Origin: Nissolia schottii | Taxonomy: Eukaryota; Streptophyta; Magnoliopsida; Fabales; Fabaceae | Direction of reading: 5' to 3' | Length of the DNA stretch: 64,000 nt | NCBI GenBank assembly: GCA_003254905.1 | Contig: QANU01030793.1 | Location: forward strand, 7,360-71,359 | In this document: in pieces, positions 1 through 11,157 of the stretch | Position numbering within the stretch: the stretch's first letter is position 1 | Layout: each line of letters begins with the position of its first letter | Notes under the pieces: generated by a model | Seen by the model: the letters and a program-made list of their open reading frames with translations, nothing else | Database searches by the model: none | What the model was told of the DNA's origin: nothing | Translations under genes and position numbers: made by a program

Positions 1-24
1 TATATATATATATATATATATATA
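1..24. repeat. (TA)n microsatellite
   Basis: An uninterrupted TA dinucleotide run opens the window. Its true length is unknown because it is cut by the window edge. Confidence 0.9.
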
Positions 25-329
25 GATGGATCAAGAACCCAACAAAAAAGTAAGAAAATAAATCTTACTGCATTAGTCTCAGATGCATTTTCATCAGGAA
101 CCCTATCCAGCAGTGCTTGGCAAATTGCTCTTCGATACTAGCATAAAGAAATCTACTCATTAGATCGCAAGCGCACACAGAATAGACCAATGGCACCTCG
201 AGCATCAACAAACAAACATGATAGCAGATGACAAATATTTTTTGACCAGGTGAGAACCATGTTTCTAATTAGTGCCAATTGAATAAGTACAACCAAATGT
301 TGTATACAAAAGCATAGTGCCAAATGGTT

Positions 330-800
330 TAACTCAACCAGAAAAGCTAGCTTAAGGAAGAGGGTTGCACAAGCTATTATAAAGGCTATTTTGACAATAT
401 CCCTAAACAATGTGAGACTTAACACACCCCCTCATGCACAATACAACACATGGAGTTTGAAGTTTACATCCGCAGATGGCCTAATACCAATAATAGGATA
501 GACTCTGATACAATCTTAAATTTTGTTGGCCTAAATTTCAGATTGCACAAACTATTATAAATAATGTCTCGACTATATGCTTAAGCAATGTAGGACTTAC
601 ACACCCTGTCATGTCCATGATTGGATATCTAGAGTGCAAAGTTTATAGGACTAGACATCTTCGAGTGACCCATTATCAAAAAAAGAATATAAACTATGAC
701 ATCATCTTAAGATTGTGGGCCTAACTCCACCCGAAAAGCTAGTTCAAGGGCAGATAACTCAAGTTATTATAAAGGATACCTAGCCATATGTCTGCACCTG
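330..800. repeat. Three diverged direct repeats in a PRMT5-B intron
   Basis: Related segments occur near 366-428, 545-613 and 756-795, all containing an ACTATTATAAA-like core. The first two continue into GTAGGACTTACACACCC-like text. Segments near 330-360 and 723-750 share AAAAGCTAG with neighbouring bases. They sit in the 1.26-kb intron between the exons at 137-69 and 1471-1402. They are probably decayed fragments of one transposable-element terminal region, but no ends or coding sequence identify it. Confidence 0.45.
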
Positions 801-3800
801 CTCTACATGGCGCAATCTACAACACACCAACATACACAGAATAGGGGGAGGAGGAAGACCACAACAATTGAAGCATAGAGAAGTCCATATCATAAAGTCA
901 AGTTACACAAGATTGCTACACTTATAATTAGACTTCAATTTTGTTGAGCACTCCAACCAATTCAATTGCTGAACTAAGATTGATACCCTTAGAGTCAACT
1001 ACAAGTCTATACACCCTTTAGAAGTCTTTGTCGGGTCTCGAACTGAGGACATAAAGTTTACAATTGAAACTCTAAGGTCTATACACCCTTATGTTGAGAT
1101 TTCTTAATAAAAGAATGATTTTCAAATTTAAATAAATTTAAGATAAGTAGTTGTTCTTTTTTCTAAAAAGAAAGTACTTTTTCATCAACAGAGAAGAGTA
1201 GCTTCTGAAATAAGATTTCTAAAATAGCTGCATCATAAAAGTATCCTTTTTTGTTTCCTTACTAAATTTAAACTAATGAATCCTATAACAGTTTTGAAAA
1301 TCAGATTTAGCATGCAAACCAAAAAGAGACTAAAGTGGGCAAAGTTACATACAGATAAATGTATGCATATAGTTGAAAATGCCTCACATGCATGGCCATA
1401 CCTGAACGTATTTTGCTGAGTTTTTCTCAAGATTCTCAAGATTCACATGCATCGAGATTATTCTTAAGAGGCTGCACAGGAATTGTAAAATTTTGAATAA
1501 TTAACAAAATGATATTGAAAACTAAGTACTGCAAAGTGGAAAAATACTTACTTGCAAGGGGGACTGTAAAACATCCCTGAGATTAAACTGGCAATAAACA
1601 ATGAAAAGGGTCAAGAAGATGATAGCAGATAACGCCATGCCTTCCTATCAGATACATGTCAAGAAGATGATACCTCAGAACGTTCTTGCTCAGGAAGAGG
1701 ACCCATTTGTTCGTATAGATAACCAGCATGTTCCAGATAATGCCGTAAATGATGTAATTTTGATTCTAAAGTGCAAAAAGACAACAAAAAAAGAAGATTC
1801 CTAAACAAGCTTGCAAGGGCATGAAAAACTAAACCACAACATTTGCAAACAAGGAGAGGAAAGATACGAGAGTCAAGTCACCTAAATGGAGGATAAAAAA
1901 GGTATGAAAATATAAAAAGAAAAACCCTGACTTGAAATAGTAAAGATATTGCTACTATTCAAAGAATGATCTCTGGAATTGTTAGAAGTGTTTGGTTTGA
2001 AAGAAAATATGAGAAAGTGAACGAGCTAAGAAAATTTGGAGAGAGAGAGAGAGAGAGAGTTCAGATTTGGAGAAGCTGGTATTGCATTCAATTCAATTAC
2101 AAAGATTTAACATCGGTTGCATATATTTGTAGTAGTTCCAGATCTACATCAGAAGAAAACTTTCTGACTAACCCAATAACTAAATATAACTGGTGACGCA
2201 GTCATTAACTAACTATAACTATTTAAAGATGCTGACATGGAACTACTAACACTAAGCTTCCAATGGTTGTCATCACCTATAGAAACTATCATGCACTCTA
2301 ACAGGAACAAGAAAAATTAATAAAATAAGAATAGGCCACTCACCTACAGCAGAAACTGGAACCGTAGGATCTCGTACAGTTTTGAGTTGACCATGTTTTT
2401 CTGATATAATGATCTAAACAAATGCATTCCATTTAGAAGGAGGGAAAAAATGGTTATAAGAGTTTTGTGAGTTTTCGAAGAAAAAAAAATTATATTGTGA
2501 GAGGTTTTCCAAAATAAATACCAAAGGGAAAAACCAATATACAAGAACATAAGATTCAAAGAATTTGGAGGGTTCACCTTTACAACGTGATCCAAGAATC
2601 TAGTTATTAACTTCTGATTACACTCTGGGAGGTACTTACCAATATCATCACCATCAGCCTTAGTTAAAAAGACATGACAGAAATTCAGTCAAAACCAGTA
2701 TGACTTAGACAAGAATCAGAAGCAGCATACTTGATGCTTGACAAATAAATTATAAATCACAAGTTGTCCTTACATCAGTACGCAATATGGCTGCAGCTAC
2801 AGGCTCCCCAAACCAACGTTCTAATGAGTTGTCTGAAGGCAGGGGATTCCTAATAAACATGAATGATGTTCATGGTTGAGGAAATTAAGAAAGAAATTGC
2901 CCAATTATAGAGAAAGTCAAGCAATAAAAATCAAGGAACAATAAGCTAATGTTCAATGGTAAATTCTAACGTACTCACCAAGTTTCAAGTGCAACACACA
3001 ATTTACTATGATGCTCACAGAGCTGACGAAAAGAATTCCATATTTGCCAAGGATCAACCTGAAAATCATGATTAAAAAGGCATCCAAAATTAAAACAGAN
3101 TGATGCTCAGCAAAATTATGTTTTAGGAAGAGTAAAGATATTATGAACCCACCAAAGTATTGATGAGTACTGGAACAAAAGGTTTTAGCTATTTTACTCA
3201 CCAAAGTAATGGAGATTACACTAGAGTCATCATCAGGCTTCCCCACTGGAATCCTAAGCCACAACTTTATTACGATGTTACAGATAACGAATGCAGTATT
3301 AGAATGGTGAAATTGCATTCATGAAGGAAAACAAACACTTCAATAAGAGTGGCACCTGCATGTTCTTTACACCCTGTAAGAGTTGATTCACACACCTAGC
3401 ATAGTTAACACAGGAAGTTCCCTTGGGAGCTAGAAGAAGACAAGCCTGCAGCATATTATAAAATGTTAGAAAAACTATGTGCTCGCTACAAATAAAGGAT
3501 TCCTTTTTGTTTGTGACAATGTTTCATACTATGACACTACTATGAGGCAATTTATTAACAAACAGGAAGCAAAGTTATATATAAATCGAAGCAGCATGCT
3601 CTGGCCCAATGAATACAAGAGGTAATTCTTCTGGAATTCTTATAGTAGATAGGAGAGGTAGATAATGATATATTATAGTAGAGACAGATGTTAGCTGTTG
3701 ACTTCCTTGATCCCTAGTTGTTCGTTAAAGTTCGATGACGATTTGACGTAACTAGCACTCTTCAACAATTTCCTAGGATATCAAGCACAAGGTACCCAAA

Positions 3801-4575
3801 ATACATTTCCTAAGATCACGGTCCTAATTAAACAACATCTGAAATCAGTTCAATTCATTTTTCTAATCAAATACAAAATCAGAACATAGCGTAAAATTAG
3901 AGTTGAAAAATGAATACAGAAAATCAAATGATATCATGAAAATTTAAGATCAAGCATTCACGATTCCTGGAGGAAAAAAAATAGTGGGCTCATATAAATA
4001 TTTGTAAAACCACTCATTTACAATGGAATTAAGACCAAGAAGGGCTGGAATAAAATTTGAAATATACCACAATTTGGTCATACAAAATCACACCTGTAAA
4101 GAGAGATAAGAGGCCCAAGTTATTTCTTGTTTGAGAGCAATTTCAGAATCCATCCTAAGGGTTTCATCTTCTGAATATTAGCAAATGGCTAGGCATTATG
4201 CTTTTCCGATAAGCTTGACCGATAAGCTGGATCCACCTGAATCTAGCATAAAATCATTTCTTAATCATTTCTCAGTGTATGGCAAAGGAATTGTATGAGA
4301 CCAAATTAATATTTATATGAAATGTCACATTAACAATATGTCCAAAGAATTCATACGAGCAATGCTAAGTTAGGTCTTTCAAACATTTTTCAATTCTTAC
4401 AAAGAGAAACCAATTACTGAAACTTCAAAAGCCAACTAAACAGTCACACAGAGATTAACTTATTAACGTAATTCTTTTTTACAGACAATTGATAACAATG
4501 TTATGTACATAAACATTCAAACTCCTAATCATTCTATTGTTTAGCCTCAATATTCTTGAAAGGTAATGTTAACAA

Positions 4576-5094
4576 CACTTCAAACTACAGCTCCAATGTT
4601 CAGCAGACCATCAAATCAAGAAACGCATACAAGAAACGCATATTAAGATCAACACCTACACCAATGCTCATGATTTTAACTGAATCTCTCTTCTTTTTTT
4701 TTCAGTTTGTGATTTTGTTTAAATCTAACAAGAAACTGCACTTACTTGATGAATGTATACGAATGTAAACTGCAATAAATCATTTGATTAAATCATTAAA
4801 GTACAAAAAATGCATATAAATCATTATCATGAAAATGCACACTCCAAACTACAGCTCCAATGTTCAGCAGACCATAAAATCAAGAAACGCATATTAAGAT
4901 CAACACCTACACAAATGCTCATGATTTTAACTGAATCTCTTTTTTTTCTTTTTTGTTCAGTTTGTGATTTTGTTTAAATCTAACGAGAAACTGCACTTAC
5001 TTGAAGAATGTATACGAATGTAAATTGCAATAAATCATTTGATTAAATCATTAAAGTACAAAAAATGGATATAAATCATTATAATGAAAATGCA
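4576..5094. repeat. 263-bp tandem duplication in intron 1 of PRMT5-B
   Basis: Two adjacent, nearly identical copies begin at 4576 and 4839 (ACTACAGCTCCAATGTTCAG in both). They run through the same A/T-rich text to AATGAAAATGCAC. The second copy lacks a short ACGCATACAAGAA segment and differs in its T-run, so this looks like a recent local duplication. Confidence 0.85.
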
Positions 5095-5493
5095 CTGATT
5101 TCAAGAATGCAAAAAGAAAAAACGAAGCGGCAACAAATTCTTCAACATGCAAACACAAAGCAAGCGAGAATGCAATGTCTGATTGAAAAGAAGTAATAAA
5201 AAATAAATTGTTGAAGAAGACGAACCAGAGGAGCAACAAGGAAATCGAAGCGTTCAGCAGCGAGAAGTGAGCGGATGAGTTGCACCCTGTCATAGTCTAA
5301 CTCGGCCTCCACGCCACACAACTGAGAATCGCTGGAATCTCCTAACCTAAACCCGAGAGTCATTTTCACCGGTGTTCAATTGCAGAACTCAAAATGAAGA
5401 GTATAGAACAAAGAATAACAGAGAAGAAAGTTCGAGAGAAGAAGATACAGAACGCTCTGATTGTGAAAATGGCTACTCAGAGTAGAGTGCTAC

Positions 5494-5503
5494 TATTTAT
5501 ATA
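5494..5503 (-). promoter_or_regulatory. Candidate TATA box of PRMT5-B
   Basis: On the minus strand the sequence reads TATATAAATA about 130 bp upstream of the ATG at 5363. That spacing would leave a 5' leader of roughly 100 nt. It is a motif match only. Confidence 0.45.
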
Positions 5504-5689
5504 CAGTTTGATTTGATGCTGACTGGTAACGGCAGAAACTGAATTCTAACTAAAATTTGATAACTGAAGCACATACCTGTGTTTCTTACGGTTATAAACT
5601 TATTCTTTGTTTAACCATTGGATTGAAGATAAGTAAATAAAAGATTAATGGGATAAATTCCCAATTTTGCCTTACTTAAATTTTTTTAG

Positions 5690-6185
5690 CCAGAGTTAGT
5701 CTTTATTGTATTTTTTTTTAAATGGGTCAATTTAGTCTTTGTTATTTTTTAAATTAGTCAATTTTATCTCTTTTAAAAAAAATTGACCACAAATTATTAA
5801 AATTAAATAAGTGAATTCTTTCATATGGATGATTTAGAGCATAATGGAGAGACGTGACATATTACAAATCCACATAAAAAATAAAGTCATTTTACATAAA
5901 TAAGTGAAATGATATCATTTCGCATCTCATGTCCACAAAACGTGTATGTCCACAATGAAAAACAACATTCATTGATGGGGTATGTTTGCAAAAGATGAAA
6001 ATGGGGGCGTTTTAGTATTTACATGGCAAAATACACAAATTTTTGCTAAAATTGATTGATTTGAAAAGTAATAAAAATTAAAGTGACAGAAAAAATTTGA
6101 AAGGGATGAAATTGTCAGATTTAAAATATAACGACTAAATTGACCAAAAATTTAAGATAGATGAAATTGTCCAAGTTAAAAAAAC
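5690..6185. mobile_element. Inverted-repeat (MITE-like) element
   Basis: The left arm around 5735-5800 (GGTCAATTTAGTCTTTGTTA) is complementary, with mismatches, to the right arm around 6115-6175 (AACGACTAAATTGACC). The interior is A/T-rich with no coding sequence. This is the structure of a non-autonomous inverted-repeat transposon. Exact ends and target duplication were not determined. Confidence 0.55.
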
Positions 6186-6582
6186 AACAAGAACTAATAA
6201 ATTGGAGATTATTTAGTCCCTCTCGATTTCCATTTCGGTCAACTTGGTCCTTGTTAATTTTCAAAGTACTCAAAATTGGGTCTCTTCAGTTAGAAGCAAG
6301 CAGATTTGTCGTTAAGCTACCGACATTATTGTGATATAATGTTACAACAATTATATTTATTATATACTTAAATTGTGTTACTAATTAGTGACTCAAAAGT
6401 TGAATTTAGTACATCAAACTAAATAAACAAACATTTAATAGAGCCTGGTAAGCTAGCCTATTTTTTTTTTGTAGAACAAAAAAAACTATTTTCCAAGCCT
6501 GTTTACCATGACCTGTTTACACTTATTTAATAGGCCTTCACATCTATCTATTTATAATATATAAATCTTGTTACCATACTCT

Positions 6583-7780
6583 CACTACAAGAAAAATGCT
6601 AAATACAGACGGATATTTGATTATTATAGATGGACTTTGAATTTTATAGACGAATCCATTATATTTACAAATGAATTAATTTTGTCTATTATTAGCACGT
6701 TGGAAGAATTTAGCATGATTTTTACAAACGAATTTGAATCTGTCTATAAGTACAGATGAATTTAATTAATATTCAGACAAATAATATTAATTAAATTCGG
6801 TTGTACATTTAAAAATATAATATTAATTAAATCTGTCTGTACCACATGGATTATCTGTCTATACTTATAGACGGATTATCTGCCTGTACTTATAAACAGA
6901 TTTAATTAATATTATCCGTCTATAATATTAATTAAATCAGTCTATATTATTAATAAAATTTCATCGTCTGTCATCATAATTCAAACGTATTTACAGGCAA
7001 ATTATATTAATATATCCGTATGTACTATTTTAAATTATTTTATATTTTGTTTGGATATTTTTATTTATTTTAGTTAATTTTTTATTTACAATCTATAATT
7101 AATATTTATGTACTAAATTTTTTAAACACTTAAAATGTTAAACTTCCAAAAATAATAATAACAAAAATTAGAGCTTATGCACATTCAAATTAATATTAAA
7201 ATAACATAAATTCAATACAAACTAAAATTAGTGTTTAAACACAAAACAAAACATTAATAGTACTTCAAGATTCAAATTAACACAAGTTAATATAACAAAT
7301 ATTTCATTACTTTCGATAGTAGCATCAGATGTATCAAATTAATATCCTCAAGTCTCCTCTTAAGGGCCGCCACCGTACTAGAATCATCACTTTCGATAAT
7401 AGCCCCCATCACTAGTCATTGAAGTAGAGGACTGGTGAGCGTATTGTATCCCCATACCATACAAGTATCCATGGGAATCACCGCCAACTGTCTCCTTCCA
7501 TATCTCAATCTCATCAGCAAGTGGGAGATTGGTGACAAGGATACCTTTCTCCTTAGCCTCCACAATCTGCCACTTCTTGGCTTCTTGAAGACGCTTCACA
7601 TAATCTGTCTGCAATTGAATGGACCAATTAGAGTTGCACAATTAAAAATATATACCTATTCATTATTAATAATTAGAACAAATATTTTCGTTTAAGATTG
7701 CTTACATGCGTGTTCTCTGATTGAGAGTCAACCCACACCGACTTGTCACTTTTCCTTGTGTGAGTCTCCCGGAATAGTAA
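6583..7780. mobile_element. CACTA (En/Spm) transposon, one end plus transposase remnant
   Basis: A CACTA-type terminus, CACTACAAGAAAAATG, starts at 6583. It is followed to about 7030 by many short subterminal repeats in both orientations (variants of TATAGACGGAT and ATCTGTCTATA), which are typical transposase-binding arrays. A transposase C-terminal fragment follows on the minus strand. I found no opposite terminus, so the element is truncated. Confidence 0.75.
7387..7775 (-). pseudogene. CACTA transposase C-terminal fragment (Ptta/En/Spm type)
   Basis: Two exon-like pieces are joined by a plausible intron with a GTAAG donor at about 7704 and a TTGCAG acceptor at about 7616. The upstream piece carries SVWVDSQSENTH and the downstream piece carries KRLQEAKKWQI and EIEIWKETVGG followed by a YLYGMG segment. 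This pattern is usual at the C-terminus of plant Ptta/En/Spm transposases. The catalytic part is absent. It faces the terminus at 6583, as in an intact CACTA element. Confidence 0.7.
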
Positions 7781-9771
7781 ACAAATCGAAAATCTCTTAG
7801 CCAACTCATGTCAGTGTTTTCATTCTAATATTTTTTTCCATCATTTAGCTTACATAAGACAAAGGTTAAAAAATTGGATGATCAATCATAATGAATATGC
7901 ATCCTCTCACATTTCTAATTGGTTTGATAAATTTACTCTATTCCAGTACCTCAGTTATGGCAGTGCAGTAACCATTCAACAGAAGTTGATGAGATAAGGG
8001 TGACACTCTTTTTTGCAGCTATCTTCTTCAAACCATTTCATTCCCTTCAGACACAATCAATTATTCCAAAAGAAGCACAGTTCATGCTAGACCTCTGAGT
8101 ATATTCTTCACCAAAAAGAAGCTATATTCTTTTTAAGTAAAATAACCTTAGATAATGCATTACAACAATATAAACAATTCTAATTTTCGCTAAACAGAAC
8201 AAGTGTCACAACACGTGGCACATTGCAAGTTCATTTGCTGAGTAGTTAAATGAGAGTGCCAATATAATAGAGGAAAGAACAATACAACACCATACAAGGA
8301 CTCCAATATTATCAACCTTGAGTTTCAACTTAACTATGCATATTCAACAACTTAGGTAGAAAGCTATATTGCACATGATCACACCTACCACATTAATTAG
8401 CCAAATAGCATTCTAACAGATAACTACTCAAAATAGTAGTGCCAGATTAAGGGAAAACAACCTTTTAACGATTAATTTAATAATTTTTCATTAGAAAATA
8501 AATTTTTTATTAACGACACTCTATTATAATTATTTTAAGCTTATTAAAACTTTTATTTGTGCTTTTTTTAATATAAAAGATTGATTTTTTTAACTCATTA
8601 CTAACACAGTTCAATTATAAAATATATATAATGGTTGCAACAAAATAATGTTATAATATTGGTAGCTTAATGGTAATGATGTTTGCCTATTTAACTTGAT
8701 ATACTAAGTTTAACTTTTTTAGTCACTAATTAGTAACATATAAAATAAATATAATTGTTGTAACATTATACCACAACAATAATGATAGCTTTAATAGCAA
8801 AGCTATTAGTTCCTCAACGAAGAGTCTCGATTCTCACCTCATGCAAAAATTGAAATCTTTTGAAAGTCACTCTGTATATTAACTATATAATAGAGTTTTT
8901 TTTTTCATTATTGTCTTTGAAAAGAAATTTTCTTCCGAAACTCACTAAATTTCTTTTATTATACTCCACTAAATATTTTTTTTTTATATTTTAGTATTCT
9001 CTTACATTCTACAATAAAGATTATTTAAAACTTTTAAAAATAAAAAATTTCTACTAAAATTTAAAATCAATTATCTAAAATGATCTTTTCAAATTTAAAT
9101 TTTAAAAATTTTCTAACAACTAAAATCTATTTAATTTTTTATAAAATATTTTTATAATTCTAAATTTACTTTCATACACTTAAAACTTTTTTTTTACTTA
9201 ATTTTATATAGTCAAATCAATCATAAATAAACGTATAAACACATATATCAAAATAAATCATGTAATACACAAGTACTATACTAGTTTAAATAAAGGAATT
9301 CAATTGTACTAATAAATAAGTTTAAATAAAGGGTAATGTTACTTAAACAACAAAATTGAACAATAAAATTGGACATATAAAAAAACCATGATTTAAGTGC
9401 ACATGTAGAATACAAAATTTAAATAACAAATATACAACTTTCTCACATAAGCATAGATCTCACTATGCTCACATTTTCTCTTTTCATGGTGAATTCATGC
9501 TTTTGTGTGAGAATTGTATCTTTGTTGTCCAAATTTTGTTATGCATATAACATTCTTATATTTATACAATTATGCTCCAAAATCAAATACCTAGCGATAT
9601 ACTAACAAACAAACTAAAGCAATATTATTTACACCACTCATATAAGAGAATCAATCATCCCAAACGTCTATTTTGTACATTTTCCTAAAATGAATTAATT
9701 GAACCACTAAGATGCTAGTTCCAAATATCAGTTTCTACGCAAACTTCGTCAAATATTCCAAGTAAATTCCA
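7781..9771. other. A/T-rich intergenic DNA without a recognised gene
   Basis: No convincing coding sequence on either strand. The part at about 8620-8880 contains phrases such as ATTGTTGTAACATTATA. These recur, partly inverted, near 6320-6450 and 17940-18140, so a dispersed A/T-rich repeat family is present. Confidence 0.6.
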
Positions 9772-10377
9772 CTAGAGCGACACCCGGTAGGAGTGACCAT
9801 TACAATTGTGAATTGGCGTAGGAGAAGGAGATGAAACACACCACTCATACCAGATCTGTTTCACATTGCATGAAGAAGTTGAAATCAATGATATGAAAAG
9901 GGAAAATAAATGCAAGGACAAATATGATTGAATTCCGCAAATGATACAAAACCAACCTTTTTAGAATCAGAAAAGCGGCAGAAATGCACTTCCATGGTAG
10001 AACCACGATCCACACAAATAGGTGTCCGTAACGGAAAAAATATTGGAAACCTGTAGAAAAGATCAAATAAGATGTAGGGTAGTGAATCCGAGTTGTATCC
10101 ATTTATTTGTGATTTCATACTACACTTCAATTTTATTTGTTTTACTATTCTTTTGAAAATCACAGTAAAAAAAATAGGGACAGAATGATTCCTGAATGCA
10201 TTACCACCGGTACACAGACTACAGACATAGCCAAACAAAAGCTCAATCCAATCTATTCATTAATATAATGACTTTTAATATATTAGATTTACTAAATTCA
10301 AATTTTACATTGGATGGCTACAAGAGATCACCTATACCTCATCAAGTTTACCACAAAAATTCTCGGGTAAACACAAG

Positions 10378-10497
10378 TTTAACACTTTTGAGTACACACA
10401 ATAAAAGTGAGTCATACAACTTGTCTCATCAAGTATTTTTGTATCCTATCAAGTGAGACTCACTTTTATTGTGTATATTTAAAGATGATATGTTAAA
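10378..10497. repeat. Short fold-back element in a PRMT5-A intron
   Basis: The 18-bp arm at 10396-10413 (ACACAATAAAAGTGAGTC) is perfectly complementary to 10457-10474. Outer arms near 10378 and 10497 (TTTAACA) also pair imperfectly. It is consistent with a roughly 120-bp MITE. Confidence 0.6.
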
Positions 10498-11157
10498 TTT
10501 GTCTTCACTTAAAAAATTTTTCCATAATACTACAAAAATTAGTAAAAGACAAATCTACTGTCAGTATTCTTAAAATATTCAGTTTTTTACACTAACTGTG
10601 ATACTTTTTTGTATTTTGGGGTTTTTTTTAATAGAATATATCTTTTGATAAAATATTTTCAATTTTTCGACTCTAACAAAACTCCTTAAGTCCTTTCTTA
10701 TTTCAAAGGAATAAAACTGGAAAAGGGGAACAAAGGTCAATACCAACTCCTCAAATCTGTTGTCGCTTTTGAAGGTTCAATTCCAAGATGAAAATTCTTG
10801 TACAGAGTTGCATCAAAGTAGCCAGCGAATCCTATCATCAAAGTGCAGAAGGCCAGTATCAAAATAATAAACATCACATTATGTATGATCCAGCAAAAGT
10901 AATCTCTCTCCCCAGAAGAAGATGATGGACAATTGCCAGTAATTTCTATATCCTTCAGAGGTCTCAACAATGTGCATTGATTTATCTGACAATACAGACA
11001 GGCACGCAAAATTCCTAACAGTAGAAGTTGAAAGTTGAAAATTGCAAAATGTTCAGAGCAGAATGAAATATTTTCATATGAATCATTTTCATGAATACGT
11101 ATTCAACCAAAAGTGCAAGAAACACCCAACATACCATGAACCATTGCAGGCCCAGTG

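Larger units (their letters stand above)
69..5363 (-). pseudogene. PRMT5: PRMT5-like arginine methyltransferase, copy B (5' half, decayed)
   Basis: Type II protein arginine methyltransferases (PRMT5/SKB1) symmetrically dimethylate arginines on histones and Sm proteins. I traced twelve exon matches in PRMT5 order on the minus strand: 5363-5226 (start MTLGFRLGDSS, chosen by family N-terminus), 4236-4094, 3445-3356 ([13 protein letters not shown]), 3264-3202 (LWLRIPVGKP), 3058-2979 ([15 protein letters not shown]), 2849-2774, about 2672-2578, 2413-2344, 1765-1674 (YLYEQMGPLPEQER), 1587-1552, 1471-1402 and 137-69 (ALLDRVPDE). Most have clean GT/AG borders. Exon 2 lost roughly 35-40 codons and shifts frame after a TAG. 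The exon at 1471-1402 is 70 nt where the family needs 69, giving two TGA stops. The acceptor near 2672 is unclear. The S-adenosylmethionine-binding half lies beyond the left edge. Homology is certain; loss of function is very likely. Confidence 0.85.

Noticed and set aside
1601-1804. Plus-strand open frame of 67 aa
   Set aside because: It is antisense to PRMT5-B exons at 1765-1552 and has no independent support.
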